NCBI GenBank assembly: GCA_002413185.1
Contig: DHWM01000091.1
Span: 22,926 to 36,061 of the forward strand
Origin: Actinobacteria bacterium UBA5182
GTDB lineage: Bacteria; Actinomycetota; UBA4738
Direction of reading: 5' to 3'
DNA: 13,136 nt
This document shows, piece by piece, positions 4,934-11,823 of this stretch. A program made the position numbers and the translations under genes. Every line of letters begins with the position of its first letter. Positions within the stretch are counted from its first letter, which is position 1. The notes beneath the pieces were generated by a model. The model made no database searches. It saw only the letters and a list, made by a program, of their open reading frames with translations, and was not told the DNA's origin.

Positions 4934-7354
4934 CTACGGATTGGGAGGGCCGTGCTTTTGGTACTGGCCCACGACGATCGTGACCGTCGAGCCCTCCGCG
5001 GCCTTCGTCCCCCCGGAGGGTGCCTGGCCGAGGACCACACCATCCTGGGTCTGATCCGTCACGATCTGGTATTGCACGAGCACCTTGAAGCCGTCGGCCT
5101 TCAAGAGGCTGATGGCGGCGGCCTGCTTCATGCCGATGACGTCGGGCACCGTCACCTTCTTCGGCGGGGGAGGCTTGGGCGGGGCCTTCCCGTTGCTGAT
5201 GCCGAGGTTCACCGGCGAGCCGAGCGCGGCCTTCGTTCCACCGCTGGGGCTCTGCGACACCACGGTCCCCGCCGGCTCCGTCGAGTTGACCTCGGTCTCC
5301 ACCGGCACGAAGTTCGCCTTCGTCAAGGTGTCCTCGGCATCCTTCTGCACCTGCCCCACGACGTTCGGGATGGTCCCGAACTTGGGTGGCAGCGGAGCGG
5401 GGAAGTCCTTGACGGGCAGTCCCTTCACGGCGTCGATCATGAAGTCGTGCCAGATCGGCGCGGCCAGGGTTCCTCCGAATCCCCGCCGGCCGTCCACGTT
5501 GTCCATGTAGATGTTCTCGGCCTTGCTGTACCCGACCCACACGCCGGTGCAGAGCTGCGGAATGTAGCCCATGAACCAGGCGTCGTCGAACTTCTGCCCG
5601 GTGCCGGTCTTGCCGGCCTGGGGCCGGCCGATGTTGGCTGCGGTTCCGGTCCCGTGGGAGACCACCCCTTGCAGCATGGCCGTCTCCTGTGCCGCCACCC
5701 TGGCCGGGATGACCTGCTTGCAGGAGGGTCTGGCCCGGAAGATGGTCTTCCCGGTTCGGTCGAGCACCCGGGCGATCGAAAACGGCGTGCAGTGGATGCC
5801 GTTGTTGGCGAGCGTCGCGTACGCCGAGGTCATCTCGAACGTGGACACCGGCGAGGTCCCGAGCGTGAGCGAGCAGTAGGGATTGAGTGGGCTGGTGATG
5901 CCCATGGCGTGGGCCACGTCCACTACGCTCTGCGCCCCGATGTCCCTGATCAACTGGGCGAAGACCACGTTGATCGAGCCGGCGGTGGCCTCCCACAGGT
6001 CGAAGTAGCCGGAGTCCCCGGCGCCTTCCGCGTTGTAGACGGTCCAGTTGTCGCATTCGGGGATGAACAGGGGTGACTTCGTCGAATACACGCGGCCGGG
6101 CGGCACGCCCTGCTCCAGCGCGGCGGCCAGCGTGAACGCCTTGAAGGAGCTGCCCGCCGAGCGATGCCCCTGGCTGGCCAAGTCGATCTTCGACTTCGAG
6201 TAGTCCGCCCCGCCCACCATGGTCTCGATGGCTCCGGTCTGCGGGACGATGCTCACCACGGCCGACTCGGGGTCGGCAGGGGGGACGACGCCCGGGTGAG
6301 GCAGGACGTTCTTCTGAGCCCGCTTCGCTTCGGCCTGCATGTTCGGGCGGAGCGTCGTGTAGATTTTCAGCCCGCCCTGGAACAGGAGCTTCTTGCGCTC
6401 GTCCACCGTCTTGCCGAAGCGCGGGTTTGCTTCGAACTGCTTGACGACGTAGGCGACCCAGTACGGCTCGGATCCCGCCTGGTTGGCGGTGCGGCCCTTC
6501 GCGGAGAGCTTGAGCGGCGTGGCCAGGGCGTCCGCATACTGCGAGGGGGTGATCCACCCGTACCTGAGCATGTCCGCGAGAACCTGGTCGCGGCGGGCCA
6601 GCGCGCCGTCGGGGTGCTCGATGGGGTCCCACAGCACCGGGGCCGAGATCATCCCGGCCAGCGTGGCGGCCTGCGGCAGCGAGAGCTTCGCCGTCGACCG
6701 GTCGAAGTAGTACTCGGCCGCGGTCCCGATGCCGTAGACGCGATGGCCGAAGTAGATCTCGTTCAGATAGAGCTCGAAGATCTGATCCTTCGTGTACTGC
6801 TTCTCCAGCAGGATGGCGTCCTGGGCTTCCTGGAACTTCCGGGCGAACGTTTGGGCGTTGCCGGTCTCCGTGTTCTTGATGAGCTGCTGGGCGATGGTCG
6901 AGCCACCCTGGACGACCTTGCCGGCCTTGAGGTTGGCGATGGCCGCCCGGATGATCGAGGAGACGTCGACGGCGCCGTGCTCGTAGAACTTGTGGTCCTC
7001 GATCGACAACACCGCATGACGGGTGGTCTCGTTGACATCGTCCAGCCCCACGATCTTGCGGTTCTCGTCGAGGAAGAGCTTCGCCAGGACCGAGCCGTCG
7101 GCGGCATAGATGGTGGAGCGTTCCGGGAACTGGGGGATGGTGATCTTGCTGGTGGTGGTGGTGGTGAAGAGCTTCTGGTCGAACCGCTTGACCGCGGTGC
7201 CGGCCCCGCCGAGGAGCGGGAGCAGTCCCACCGCCACCAGCGCCGAGCACACCGCCACGACGATGGCCATGGTGAGCACGCGTCCGACCAGGCCCGCCAG
7301 CGAGAGATCGCTGCGGGAGCTCAGGCGGCTGCGGATGCGTGGGTCGTTGATCAA
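4934..7354 (-). CDS. Bifunctional class A penicillin-binding protein with two PASTA domains (PonA2-like)
   Basis: The 806-residue product polymerises and cross-links peptidoglycan outside the membrane. A short basic N-terminus and one membrane segment (about 22-50) precede the GT51 glycosyltransferase domain, with IEDHKFYEHG (118-127, catalytic E119), GGSTIAQQLIKN (150-161) and a second glutamate at E176. The transpeptidase has SSFK (402-405, nucleophile S402), SIN (460-462) and KTG (582-584). Two PASTA domains follow at about 660-720 and 735-797, joined by the proline-rich KAPPKPPPPKK hinge; such domains can bind muropeptides or beta-lactams. C522 and C545 may form a disulfide. The start is TTG at 7354, the only start codon before an upstream stop; it lacks a normally spaced Shine-Dalgarno. 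GTG 7279 (residue 26) is a fallback. Neighbours match the M. tuberculosis ponA2-whiB4 locus. Confidence 0.95.
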   Translation of the reverse strand: MINDPRIRSRLSSRSDLSLAGLVGRVLTMAIVVAVCSALVAVGLLPLLGGAGTAVKRFDQKLFTTTTTSKITIPQFPERSTIYAADGSVLAKLFLDENRKIVGLDDVNETTRHAVLSIEDHKFYEHGAVDVSSIIRAAIANLKAGKVVQGGSTIAQQLIKNTETGNAQTFARKFQEAQDAILLEKQYTKDQIFELYLNEIYFGHRVYGIGTAAEYYFDRSTAKLSLPQAATLAGMISAPVLWDPIEHPDGALARRDQVLADMLRYGWITPSQYADALATPLKLSAKGRTANQAGSEPYWVAYVVKQFEANPRFGKTVDERKKLLFQGGLKIYTTLRPNMQAEAKRAQKNVLPHPGVVPPADPESAVVSIVPQTGAIETMVGGADYSKSKIDLASQGHRSAGSSFKAFTLAAALEQGVPPGRVYSTKSPLFIPECDNWTVYNAEGAGDSGYFDLWEATAGSINVVFAQLIRDIGAQSVVDVAHAMGITSPLNPYCSLTLGTSPVSTFEMTSAYATLANNGIHCTPFSIARVLDRTGKTIFRARPSCKQVIPARVAAQETAMLQGVVSHGTGTAANIGRPQAGKTGTGQKFDDAWFMGYIPQLCTGVWVGYSKAENIYMDNVDGRRGFGGTLAAPIWHDFMIDAVKGLPVKDFPAPLPPKFGTIPNVVGQVQKDAEDTLTKANFVPVETEVNSTEPAGTVVSQSPSGGTKAALGSPVNLGISNGKAPPKPPPPKKVTVPDVIGMKQAAAISLLKADGFKVLVQYQIVTDQTQDGVVLGQAPSGGTKAAEGSTVTIVVGQYQKHGPPNP

Positions 7355-7365
7355 TGCAAGCGGTG

Positions 7366-7382
7366 GGGTTCCGAAACCCTCC
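7366..7382 (-). promoter_or_regulatory. Hairpin overlapping a GGAGGG in the PBP leader
   Basis: On the minus strand GGAGGG (7382 to 7377) is followed at once by sequence that forms GGGTT-TCGG-AACCC, a 5-bp hairpin (7366-7379) that would cover three of its G residues. The GGAGGG is 22 bases before the TTG start, too far for normal use unless RNA structure shortens the distance. Confidence 0.3.
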
Positions 7383-7503
7383 GTAGCTTACTGTGATAAC
7401 CAGGCGAAGGACAGGCCTTGGCGCACGACGAGCGGTCGGGCTACTCCCAACGGGCACCCAAAATGGTTCCGATGGGCTATACCGCCGTCACGGGCATTCT
7501 TCC

Positions 7504-7509
7504 TACGAT
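7504..7509 (+). promoter_or_regulatory. -10-like element before the first WhiB gene
   Basis: TACGAT fits the TANNNT pattern and ends 12 bases before the ATG at 7522. No Shine-Dalgarno is seen before that ATG, which suggests a leader of about 5 bases. No good -35 is visible. The gap 7383-7503 between the divergent PBP and WhiB genes shows nothing else that I can name with confidence. Confidence 0.3.
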
Positions 7510-7521
7510 GCGTTTCGCACA

Positions 7522-7776
7522 ATGGCATGGGAAGAGGACGCCCGCTGCAACAACTACGACCCGGAGCTGTTCTTCGCGCCCCGGGCGCGGGCCGAGCGTC
7601 GGGCGAAGGCGGTGTGCGCCCGGTGCCCGGTCAGGTCGGAATGCCTTGCCTTCGCGCTGGCATCGCGGATGGAATTCGGCATCTGGGGCGGGATGAGCGG
7701 GAGGGAGCGGCTGTCGCTGCTGGACGGCTCCTCGGACCCTGGCGGTCGGGCGCTCCAGCCCGCGCTCGCCGGCTGA
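7522..7776 (+). CDS. WhiB-family iron-sulfur regulator (WhiB4/WblA position)
   Basis: The 84-residue product has the four cysteines of the family, C9-x22-C32-x2-C35-x5-C41, which hold a 4Fe-4S cluster sensitive to oxygen or nitric oxide. LFFAP precedes them, and the GIWGG turn (53-57) and a basic RERL follow; the C-terminal tail is short. WhiB proteins act as redox-responsive transcription factors, usually bound to the primary sigma factor. The ATG at 7522 gives the usual short N-terminus; the frame is open to 7393 but the extension is not WhiB-like. Its place between a PASTA-PBP and ArsA-like ATPases is that of M. tuberculosis whiB4 and Streptomyces wblA, so orthology is likely but inferred from position rather than from subfamily residues. 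Confidence 0.93.
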   Translation: MAWEEDARCNNYDPELFFAPRARAERRAKAVCARCPVRSECLAFALASRMEFGIWGGMSGRERLSLLDGSSDPGGRALQPALAG

Positions 7777-7791
7777 CGAGCCCAGCGGCCC

Positions 7792-9981
7792 TCACCGGCT
7801 GAGAGGACGCCGCTCCGGCTGGTCCACACCGAACAGCGCGTCCCCGATCCTGCGGAGTCCCGGGACGTCGTGGACGTCCCCGGGCAGCTCGGGAACGCCG
7901 ATCACGGGAACGCCGGGGTGGCGTTCACCGAACGCCGCCATGGCCGAGGTTTCCGCGTGTCGCCGGGGCCCCAGCCGAAGCTGCTCCGTCAGCACCGCGG
8001 CGACGGCTCGTTGGGCGGCGGTTCCTCTGGCCAGCCGCATCGCCGCTTCGGGCGCCCCAGGCTCGAGGACGGTGGGGGCGACGTGCCACCGGTTCGCCAC
8101 GACCGCCGCGGCGTGCATCCGCGACTCGGCCAGGCGCTGGACGAAGAACGCGGCCTCATCGAGGCTGGGCGTGGCCGGAGTCGTCACCACGACGAAGGAG
8201 CACTCCGGCGAGCGGAGCAGCTCGAGCACGCGCCCCGCCCGTTCCTTGAAGCCCCCGTACATCCCTTCGAACGCCGCCAGGAAGTCGGCGATGTCCCCCA
8301 GGACCTCCGCTCCCACCATCCCCCCGGCGATCCTGGCGAAGGCCCCAGCGCTCCGCCGAGCCACACCCATCGTCAGCCGCCCCGCTCGGGCCGACGGCCA
8401 CAGCATCCACCGCAGGAGGCGGCCTCCCAGGAAGTCGGTCAGCCGGTTCGGCGCGTCCAGGAAGGACAGCGCGCTCCTGGTGGGCGGCGTGTCGATGACG
8501 ATCGCGTCATGGGCCTCTTCGACGGCCAGCTCGTAGAGCTGCTCCATGGCCATGTACTCCCAGGTCCCGGCGAGGGTGTCGGCCATCCGCCGGTAGAAGG
8601 CGTTGGTGAGGATGCGCTCGGCCCGAGCGGGGGTGCCGGCGTGACGTTCGATCAGCCGGTCGAAGGTGCGCTGGGTGTCGAGCTGCATCGCTTCCAGTTT
8701 CCGCCCTCCGCCGAACCGAAGGACGGTTCGTTCGCCCGGAGCGAATGGCAGACGCAACGCGGTGGCCAGCCGCTTTGCCGGATCGACGGTGAGCAGGACC
8801 GTCCGCGTCCCTCGTTCGGCAAGCCGTGTCGCCACGGCGGCGGAGATCGTGGTCTTCCCCACGCCGCCGGAGCCGCACACCACCACGATGCGAGCCCCAC
8901 CGAGATGCTCGTCCAGCGAGCCGCCCCGGGCGTCGGGCTCGGTCGAGTCAGGTGTTGGCCACGGATGGCGGTCGGAAGCGTTTCCCCCCGCGGGATCGGG
9001 CCCCGGCTCCGTCTGGCCAATTCGGCCGGCCAGCGCTTCGACCAGGGCTGGGGGCGCGGCCCTCCCCGGTTCCAGCTCGACCTCGGGGAGGACGAACGTG
9101 GGACCGGCTCGGTCCAACTGCTGCACGAACGAGGCCTGGTCCGCTCGATGGCGGTTCGCCTCGGTGGTCTGCTCCAGCAGCCGCGTCGCCGTCTCCGCGG
9201 AGATCGACAGTTCGGCATCCCCGCACAGCTTGACCACGTCGGATGGGCCGAGCCGCTGAAAGGCGGCGCGGGTCCCTCGCGGAAGGACCGGAGGAAGGAC
9301 ACGGTTCGCCACCACCGAGGCGATCCGGATCCTGGTCTCGGCGATCGCCGGGAGCGCCTCCAAGGTCTCCGCCACCGACATCTCGTCGGGCAGGCTGACC
9401 AGGACGACCTGTGCCTGCTCCCTCAGCATGCGATGGATGTTCGCCGCCTGCCGCTTCATCCGGCCCACCCGGATGAGATCGGCGAACGCGGCGGGCGCCG
9501 CCAGGAACGATCCGATCTGCCCCGTGGGGGGGCCATCGACGACCAGCAGGTCGTACCCGGGACGGCCCCGATCCCGGGAGCTGGTCCGCCGGACGTGGGT
9601 GATCTCGTAGAGCTTCCCGCAGGCGAGAAGGTCGCGGAAACCCGGGACGGTGCCGATGAGCTGATCGAGCACCCCCGCCCTGATCAGGGCGCGGGCCACC
9701 CTGTCCATGCCGAAGTACAGATGGAGGTACTCGGCCGCCGCCGCCTGAGGCGTGATCGACAAGACGGCGAACCCGTCCGGGGTCTGCTCCTCCTTGAACC
9801 CGGGGTCGGGAACTCCAAGCGTCGCGGCCACCTGACCCCGTCCTTCCACCTCGGCCAGGAGCACCCGGCGGCCCGATCGAGTCGCGGCCGTGGCAAGTGC
9901 GGCGGCCATGGTCGACTTGCCGGTGCCGCCCTTCCCAGACACGACGAGGATCGGTCGGGTGAACAACCGCTCCCAGCTCAT
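7792..9981 (-). CDS. Tandem ArsA/Get3-like ATPase (fusion of two domains)
   Basis: The 729-residue product holds two ArsA-type P-loop ATPase domains. The N half has GKGGTGKST (16-24, signature K17 and K22), DLLVVDGPPTGQ (144-155) and VVANR. The C half, after a proline- and glycine-rich linker (about 320-360), has GSGGVGKTT (370-378), LTVDPAKRL (397-405), VIDTPPTRSALSF (495-507) and VVANRW. In the C half the signature lysine is replaced by S371. Related proteins handle arsenite or hydrophobic membrane-protein tails; no arsenic genes are near, so arsenic resistance is unlikely. In M. tuberculosis the equivalents Rv3679 and Rv3680 are two adjacent genes; here they are one frame. ATG 9981 is chosen because a -10 element ends 7 bases upstream; the GTG at 9990 overlaps that element. 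Confidence 0.92.
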   Translation of the reverse strand: MSWERLFTRPILVVSGKGGTGKSTMAAALATAATRSGRRVLLAEVEGRGQVAATLGVPDPGFKEEQTPDGFAVLSITPQAAAAEYLHLYFGMDRVARALIRAGVLDQLIGTVPGFRDLLACGKLYEITHVRRTSSRDRGRPGYDLLVVDGPPTGQIGSFLAAPAAFADLIRVGRMKRQAANIHRMLREQAQVVLVSLPDEMSVAETLEALPAIAETRIRIASVVANRVLPPVLPRGTRAAFQRLGPSDVVKLCGDAELSISAETATRLLEQTTEANRHRADQASFVQQLDRAGPTFVLPEVELEPGRAAPPALVEALAGRIGQTEPGPDPAGGNASDRHPWPTPDSTEPDARGGSLDEHLGGARIVVVCGSGGVGKTTISAAVATRLAERGTRTVLLTVDPAKRLATALRLPFAPGERTVLRFGGGRKLEAMQLDTQRTFDRLIERHAGTPARAERILTNAFYRRMADTLAGTWEYMAMEQLYELAVEEAHDAIVIDTPPTRSALSFLDAPNRLTDFLGGRLLRWMLWPSARAGRLTMGVARRSAGAFARIAGGMVGAEVLGDIADFLAAFEGMYGGFKERAGRVLELLRSPECSFVVVTTPATPSLDEAAFFVQRLAESRMHAAAVVANRWHVAPTVLEPGAPEAAMRLARGTAAQRAVAAVLTEQLRLGPRRHAETSAMAAFGERHPGVPVIGVPELPGDVHDVPGLRRIGDALFGVDQPERRPLSR

Positions 9982-9988
9982 GGTGGCC

Positions 9989-9994
9989 ACTCTA
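9989..9994 (-). promoter_or_regulatory. -10 element of the tandem ATPase gene (leaderless)
   Basis: On the minus strand TAGAGT (9994 to 9989) ends 7 bases before the ATG at 9981, so transcription would start at or next to the start codon. No Shine-Dalgarno is present. The -35 region is not recognisable and overlaps the palindrome at 10003-10015. Confidence 0.5.
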
Positions 9995-10002
9995 GGGCTC
10001 TG

Positions 10003-10015
10003 GGACCACTGGTCC
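10003..10015. promoter_or_regulatory. Perfect 13-bp palindrome between divergent promoters, possible operator
   Basis: GGACCA-C-TGGTCC is a perfect inverted repeat with a single central base. It lies 8 bases from the -10 of the ATPase gene and 16 bases from the -10 of the NfeD gene, and covers the -35 position of the latter (CTGGTC, 10009-10014, 17 bases from TAGAAT). A dimeric regulator bound here could affect both genes. No regulator can be assigned. Confidence 0.45.
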
Positions 10016-10031
10016 GTTCGAGCCGTGCTCC

Positions 10032-10037
10032 TAGAAT
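10032..10037 (+). promoter_or_regulatory. -10 element of the NfeD gene (leaderless)
   Basis: TAGAAT (5 of 6 matches to TATAAT) ends 7 bases before the GTG at 10045. A -35-like CTGGTC is 17 bases upstream. No Shine-Dalgarno is present, so the transcript is probably leaderless. Confidence 0.55.
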
Positions 10038-10044
10038 CGGTCCC

Positions 10045-11355
10045 GTGAAGCGTCCGGCAAGCCTGGCCATCCTCCTCCTGGCTCTGCTCGCGTTCGCGCC
10101 GTCAGCCACGCCGGCCCGTGCGAAGGTGGAGGGTCCGGCGCCGCCGCCGCCGACGGTCGACGTGGTCAAGGTCGAGGGCGTGATCGACCCGGCGCTGTCC
10201 GCGTACGTGCGGGGCAGCATCGAATCTTCGGAGTCAACCGGGGCCACGGTGATCCTGCAGGTCGACGCGCGGGGGGCCTACGGCGACCAGGGGATCGGCC
10301 TGGCCCGGTTCATCTCCCGAGCCTCGGTACCGGTGGTGGCCTGGATCGGACCATCCGGGGCGCGCGCCTCGGGCGGAGCCCTGCTCGCCATCGAGGCATC
10401 GTTGCTGCTCACGATGGCGCCGGGCGCCGGGATCGGTCCGGCCCTGCCCCTCGACTCCGGCACGGCGGCGTCTCGGCTGAGCCCCGCCGAACGGCGGGCC
10501 CAGGAGGAGTCGTTCGCGACGGTCGCCGGGGCGGCGGGCCGCGACCGCACCATCCTGAGGCAAGCCGTACCGGCCGGCCCGGCCCTCGACTCTCACCTGG
10601 TGGCGATGGCCTCTCCGACCATCCCGGACCTGCTCCGCAAGCTCGACGGGCGATCCGTCCCGGTCTCCGGAGGCTCCGCCACGCTCGCGACGCTGAACCG
10701 TCCGGGGCGCCCGGTGGACGTGAGCTTTCACGAGATCGGGCCGGTCCGTCGGGTCCTGCACGGCGTCAGCACGCCGGCGGCCGTCTACGTGCTGCTGGTC
10801 CTCGGCGTGTGGGGCGTGGCGTTCGAGCTCACGCAGCCGGGCTTCGGCGTCGCGGGAATCGCCGGCGCGGTGGCGCTGGCGCTGGCAGGGTACGGCCTCT
10901 CGGTGGTACCCGTGCACTGGGTGGGCGTGGTGCTGATCCTCGGCGGGATGGCGCTGCAGGGGCTGGACGTGCTGCTGCGGCGGCTGGCCTGGCTCACGGG
11001 ACTGGGGTCCGCGGCGTTCGTGGTCGGTTCGGTCCTGGCCTGGCGCGGGACCGCTCCTCCCGTCGGCCTCCCGCCGTGGTTGCTGATCGTGGCGAGCGTC
11101 GGTGCGCTCCTGTTCTTCGGTTTCGGGCTCACGGTGGCCATGAGGGCGCGTGAACGTATCCAATCAGCCCAGGTGGGCCTGGTGGGCCTGGTGGGAGAGG
11201 TTCGGACCGACCTCGCCCCCGAGGGAGGGGTCTACGTAAAGGGCAGCCTGTGGAGGGCCCGGTCCATGAACGGGCCCATCCCCAAAGGCCGGCGGGTCAG
11301 GGTCCGGGGGATCGACGGCCTGATCCTGCGGGTGCAGGAAGAGCCGGACGTGTGA
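10045..11355 (+). CDS. NfeD family membrane protein with ClpP-class protease-like domain
   Basis: The 436-residue product is a long-form NfeD. A signal peptide (1-26, ending ATPARA) leads to a ClpP/SppA-like domain (about 38-205) with the serine motif GARASGG (105-111, S109) and MAPGAGIGPA (124-133). Four or five membrane helices (about 245-262, 268-290, 292-309, 315-333, 343-366) follow, then a C-terminal OB-fold NfeD domain with VRTDLAPEGGVYVKG, WRARS and VRVRGIDGLILRV (386-430). Archaeal homologues cleave hydrophobic stomatin tails with a Ser-Lys dyad. Here the region that should carry the lysine reads AERRAQEES (148-156), so the lysine seems to be arginine. GTG 10045 is supported by the -10 element. 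The frame continues upstream antisense to the ATPase gene, which is an artefact. No stomatin partner is in the window. Confidence 0.9.
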   Translation: MKRPASLAILLLALLAFAPSATPARAKVEGPAPPPPTVDVVKVEGVIDPALSAYVRGSIESSESTGATVILQVDARGAYGDQGIGLARFISRASVPVVAWIGPSGARASGGALLAIEASLLLTMAPGAGIGPALPLDSGTAASRLSPAERRAQEESFATVAGAAGRDRTILRQAVPAGPALDSHLVAMASPTIPDLLRKLDGRSVPVSGGSATLATLNRPGRPVDVSFHEIGPVRRVLHGVSTPAAVYVLLVLGVWGVAFELTQPGFGVAGIAGAVALALAGYGLSVVPVHWVGVVLILGGMALQGLDVLLRRLAWLTGLGSAAFVVGSVLAWRGTAPPVGLPPWLLIVASVGALLFFGFGLTVAMRARERIQSAQVGLVGLVGEVRTDLAPEGGVYVKGSLWRARSMNGPIPKGRRVRVRGIDGLILRVQEEPDV

Positions 11356-11461
11356 GTGCGTCCTCCGCGGTTGTGAGCATTTGGTGAACGAATGCCGGCT
11401 GCGGGAACTCCAGCCATCCCCGGGGCGTCCTTGTACGAAGAACTGGATGAGGACCCGGGAA

Positions 11462-11482
11462 GGGAGGAGGCCGGCACCGGCC
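11462..11482 (+). promoter_or_regulatory. Purine-rich Shine-Dalgarno followed by a hairpin before the second WhiB gene
   Basis: GGGAGG (11462-11467) is 22 bases from the ATG at 11490, too far for normal use. Between them lies the perfect inverted repeat GGCCGG-CA-CCGGCC (11469-11482). If it folds, only about 8 unpaired bases separate the site from the start codon. The rest of the 134-base gap after the NfeD gene holds no promoter I can support. Confidence 0.35.
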
Positions 11483-11489
11483 GGACCAC

Positions 11490-11771
11490 ATGGCGGCGAA
11501 CACCTGGGAGTACGGTTGGCAGTGGAGGGCGGCGTGCCGCGGCGAGGACACCGGCCTCTTTTTCCCCCCCAGCCACTTCGAGCTCAAGGACGAGAAGCTC
11601 ACGCGGGAGCGAAGGGCCAAGGCCATCTGCGCCGTCTGCCCGGTTCGCCCGGAATGCCTCGAGTACGCGGTCCGAACGAAGGAGTCCCACGGCATCTGGG
11701 GCGGGCTGAACGAGCTGGAGCGTCGCGTGATGATCCGTGAGCGGGAGCGCCACCTGAAGCCGGTCGGCTGA
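11490..11771 (+). CDS. WhiB-family iron-sulfur regulator (second copy)
   Basis: The 93-residue product has C16-x30-C47-x2-C50-x5-C56, then HGIWGGLNELERR (67-79) and a basic tail (MIRERERHLK). The spacing between the first and second cysteine is 8 residues longer than in the other WhiB of this window, with the insert PPSHFELKDEKLTR, so the two are different subfamilies rather than a recent duplicate. The cluster probably senses redox state or nitric oxide, with the C-terminal part contacting DNA. ATG 11490 is the only start in this frame before the first cysteine. It sits alone between an NfeD gene and a RidA-like gene, all on the plus strand; its regulon is unknown. Confidence 0.93.
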   Translation: MAANTWEYGWQWRAACRGEDTGLFFPPSHFELKDEKLTRERRAKAICAVCPVRPECLEYAVRTKESHGIWGGLNELERRVMIRERERHLKPVG

Positions 11772-11807
11772 GAGGCCGCGCCTTCAGGGTGTCGGTCTTC
11801 CTTCGGG

Positions 11808-11819
11808 TAGCGTTACCGT
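11808..11819 (+). promoter_or_regulatory. -10-like elements before the RidA-like gene
   Basis: TAGCGT (11808-11813) and the adjoining TACCGT (11814-11819) both fit TANNNT. The first ends 10 bases before the GTG at 11824. There is no Shine-Dalgarno, so a transcript with almost no leader is likely. The -35 is not clear. Confidence 0.35.
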
Positions 11820-11823
11820 TGTC

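Noticed and set aside
4797..7457. A minus-strand open frame joined in frame to the DivIVA gene, giving an apparent 1114-residue protein
   Set aside because: The upstream part is the PBP gene read in the wrong frame. The DivIVA ATG at 4796 has its own strong ribosome-binding site and the domain begins right there.
7769..7802. Direct repeat of CCGGCTGA at the ends of the first WhiB and the ATPase gene
   Set aside because: Eight bases in a GC-rich sequence 26 bases apart is expected by chance, and there is no sign of an insertion.
7792..9981. Arsenic resistance as the role of the ATPase
   Set aside because: No ArsB, ArsR, ArsD or ArsC is in view, and the neighbourhood matches the non-arsenic actinobacterial ATPase pair.
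7870..10044. A plus-strand open frame of more than 2 kb that runs in frame into the NfeD gene
   Set aside because: It is antisense to the tandem ATPase, its product is low-complexity with G, R, P and H runs and no domain. It arises from high GC content. The NfeD signal peptide and promoter place the true start at 10045.
11171..11197. Short tandem repeat near the NfeD soluble domain (QVGLVGLVGEV)
   Set aside because: It is a 9-base duplication within a normal beta-strand motif of the NfeD domain and needs no special explanation.
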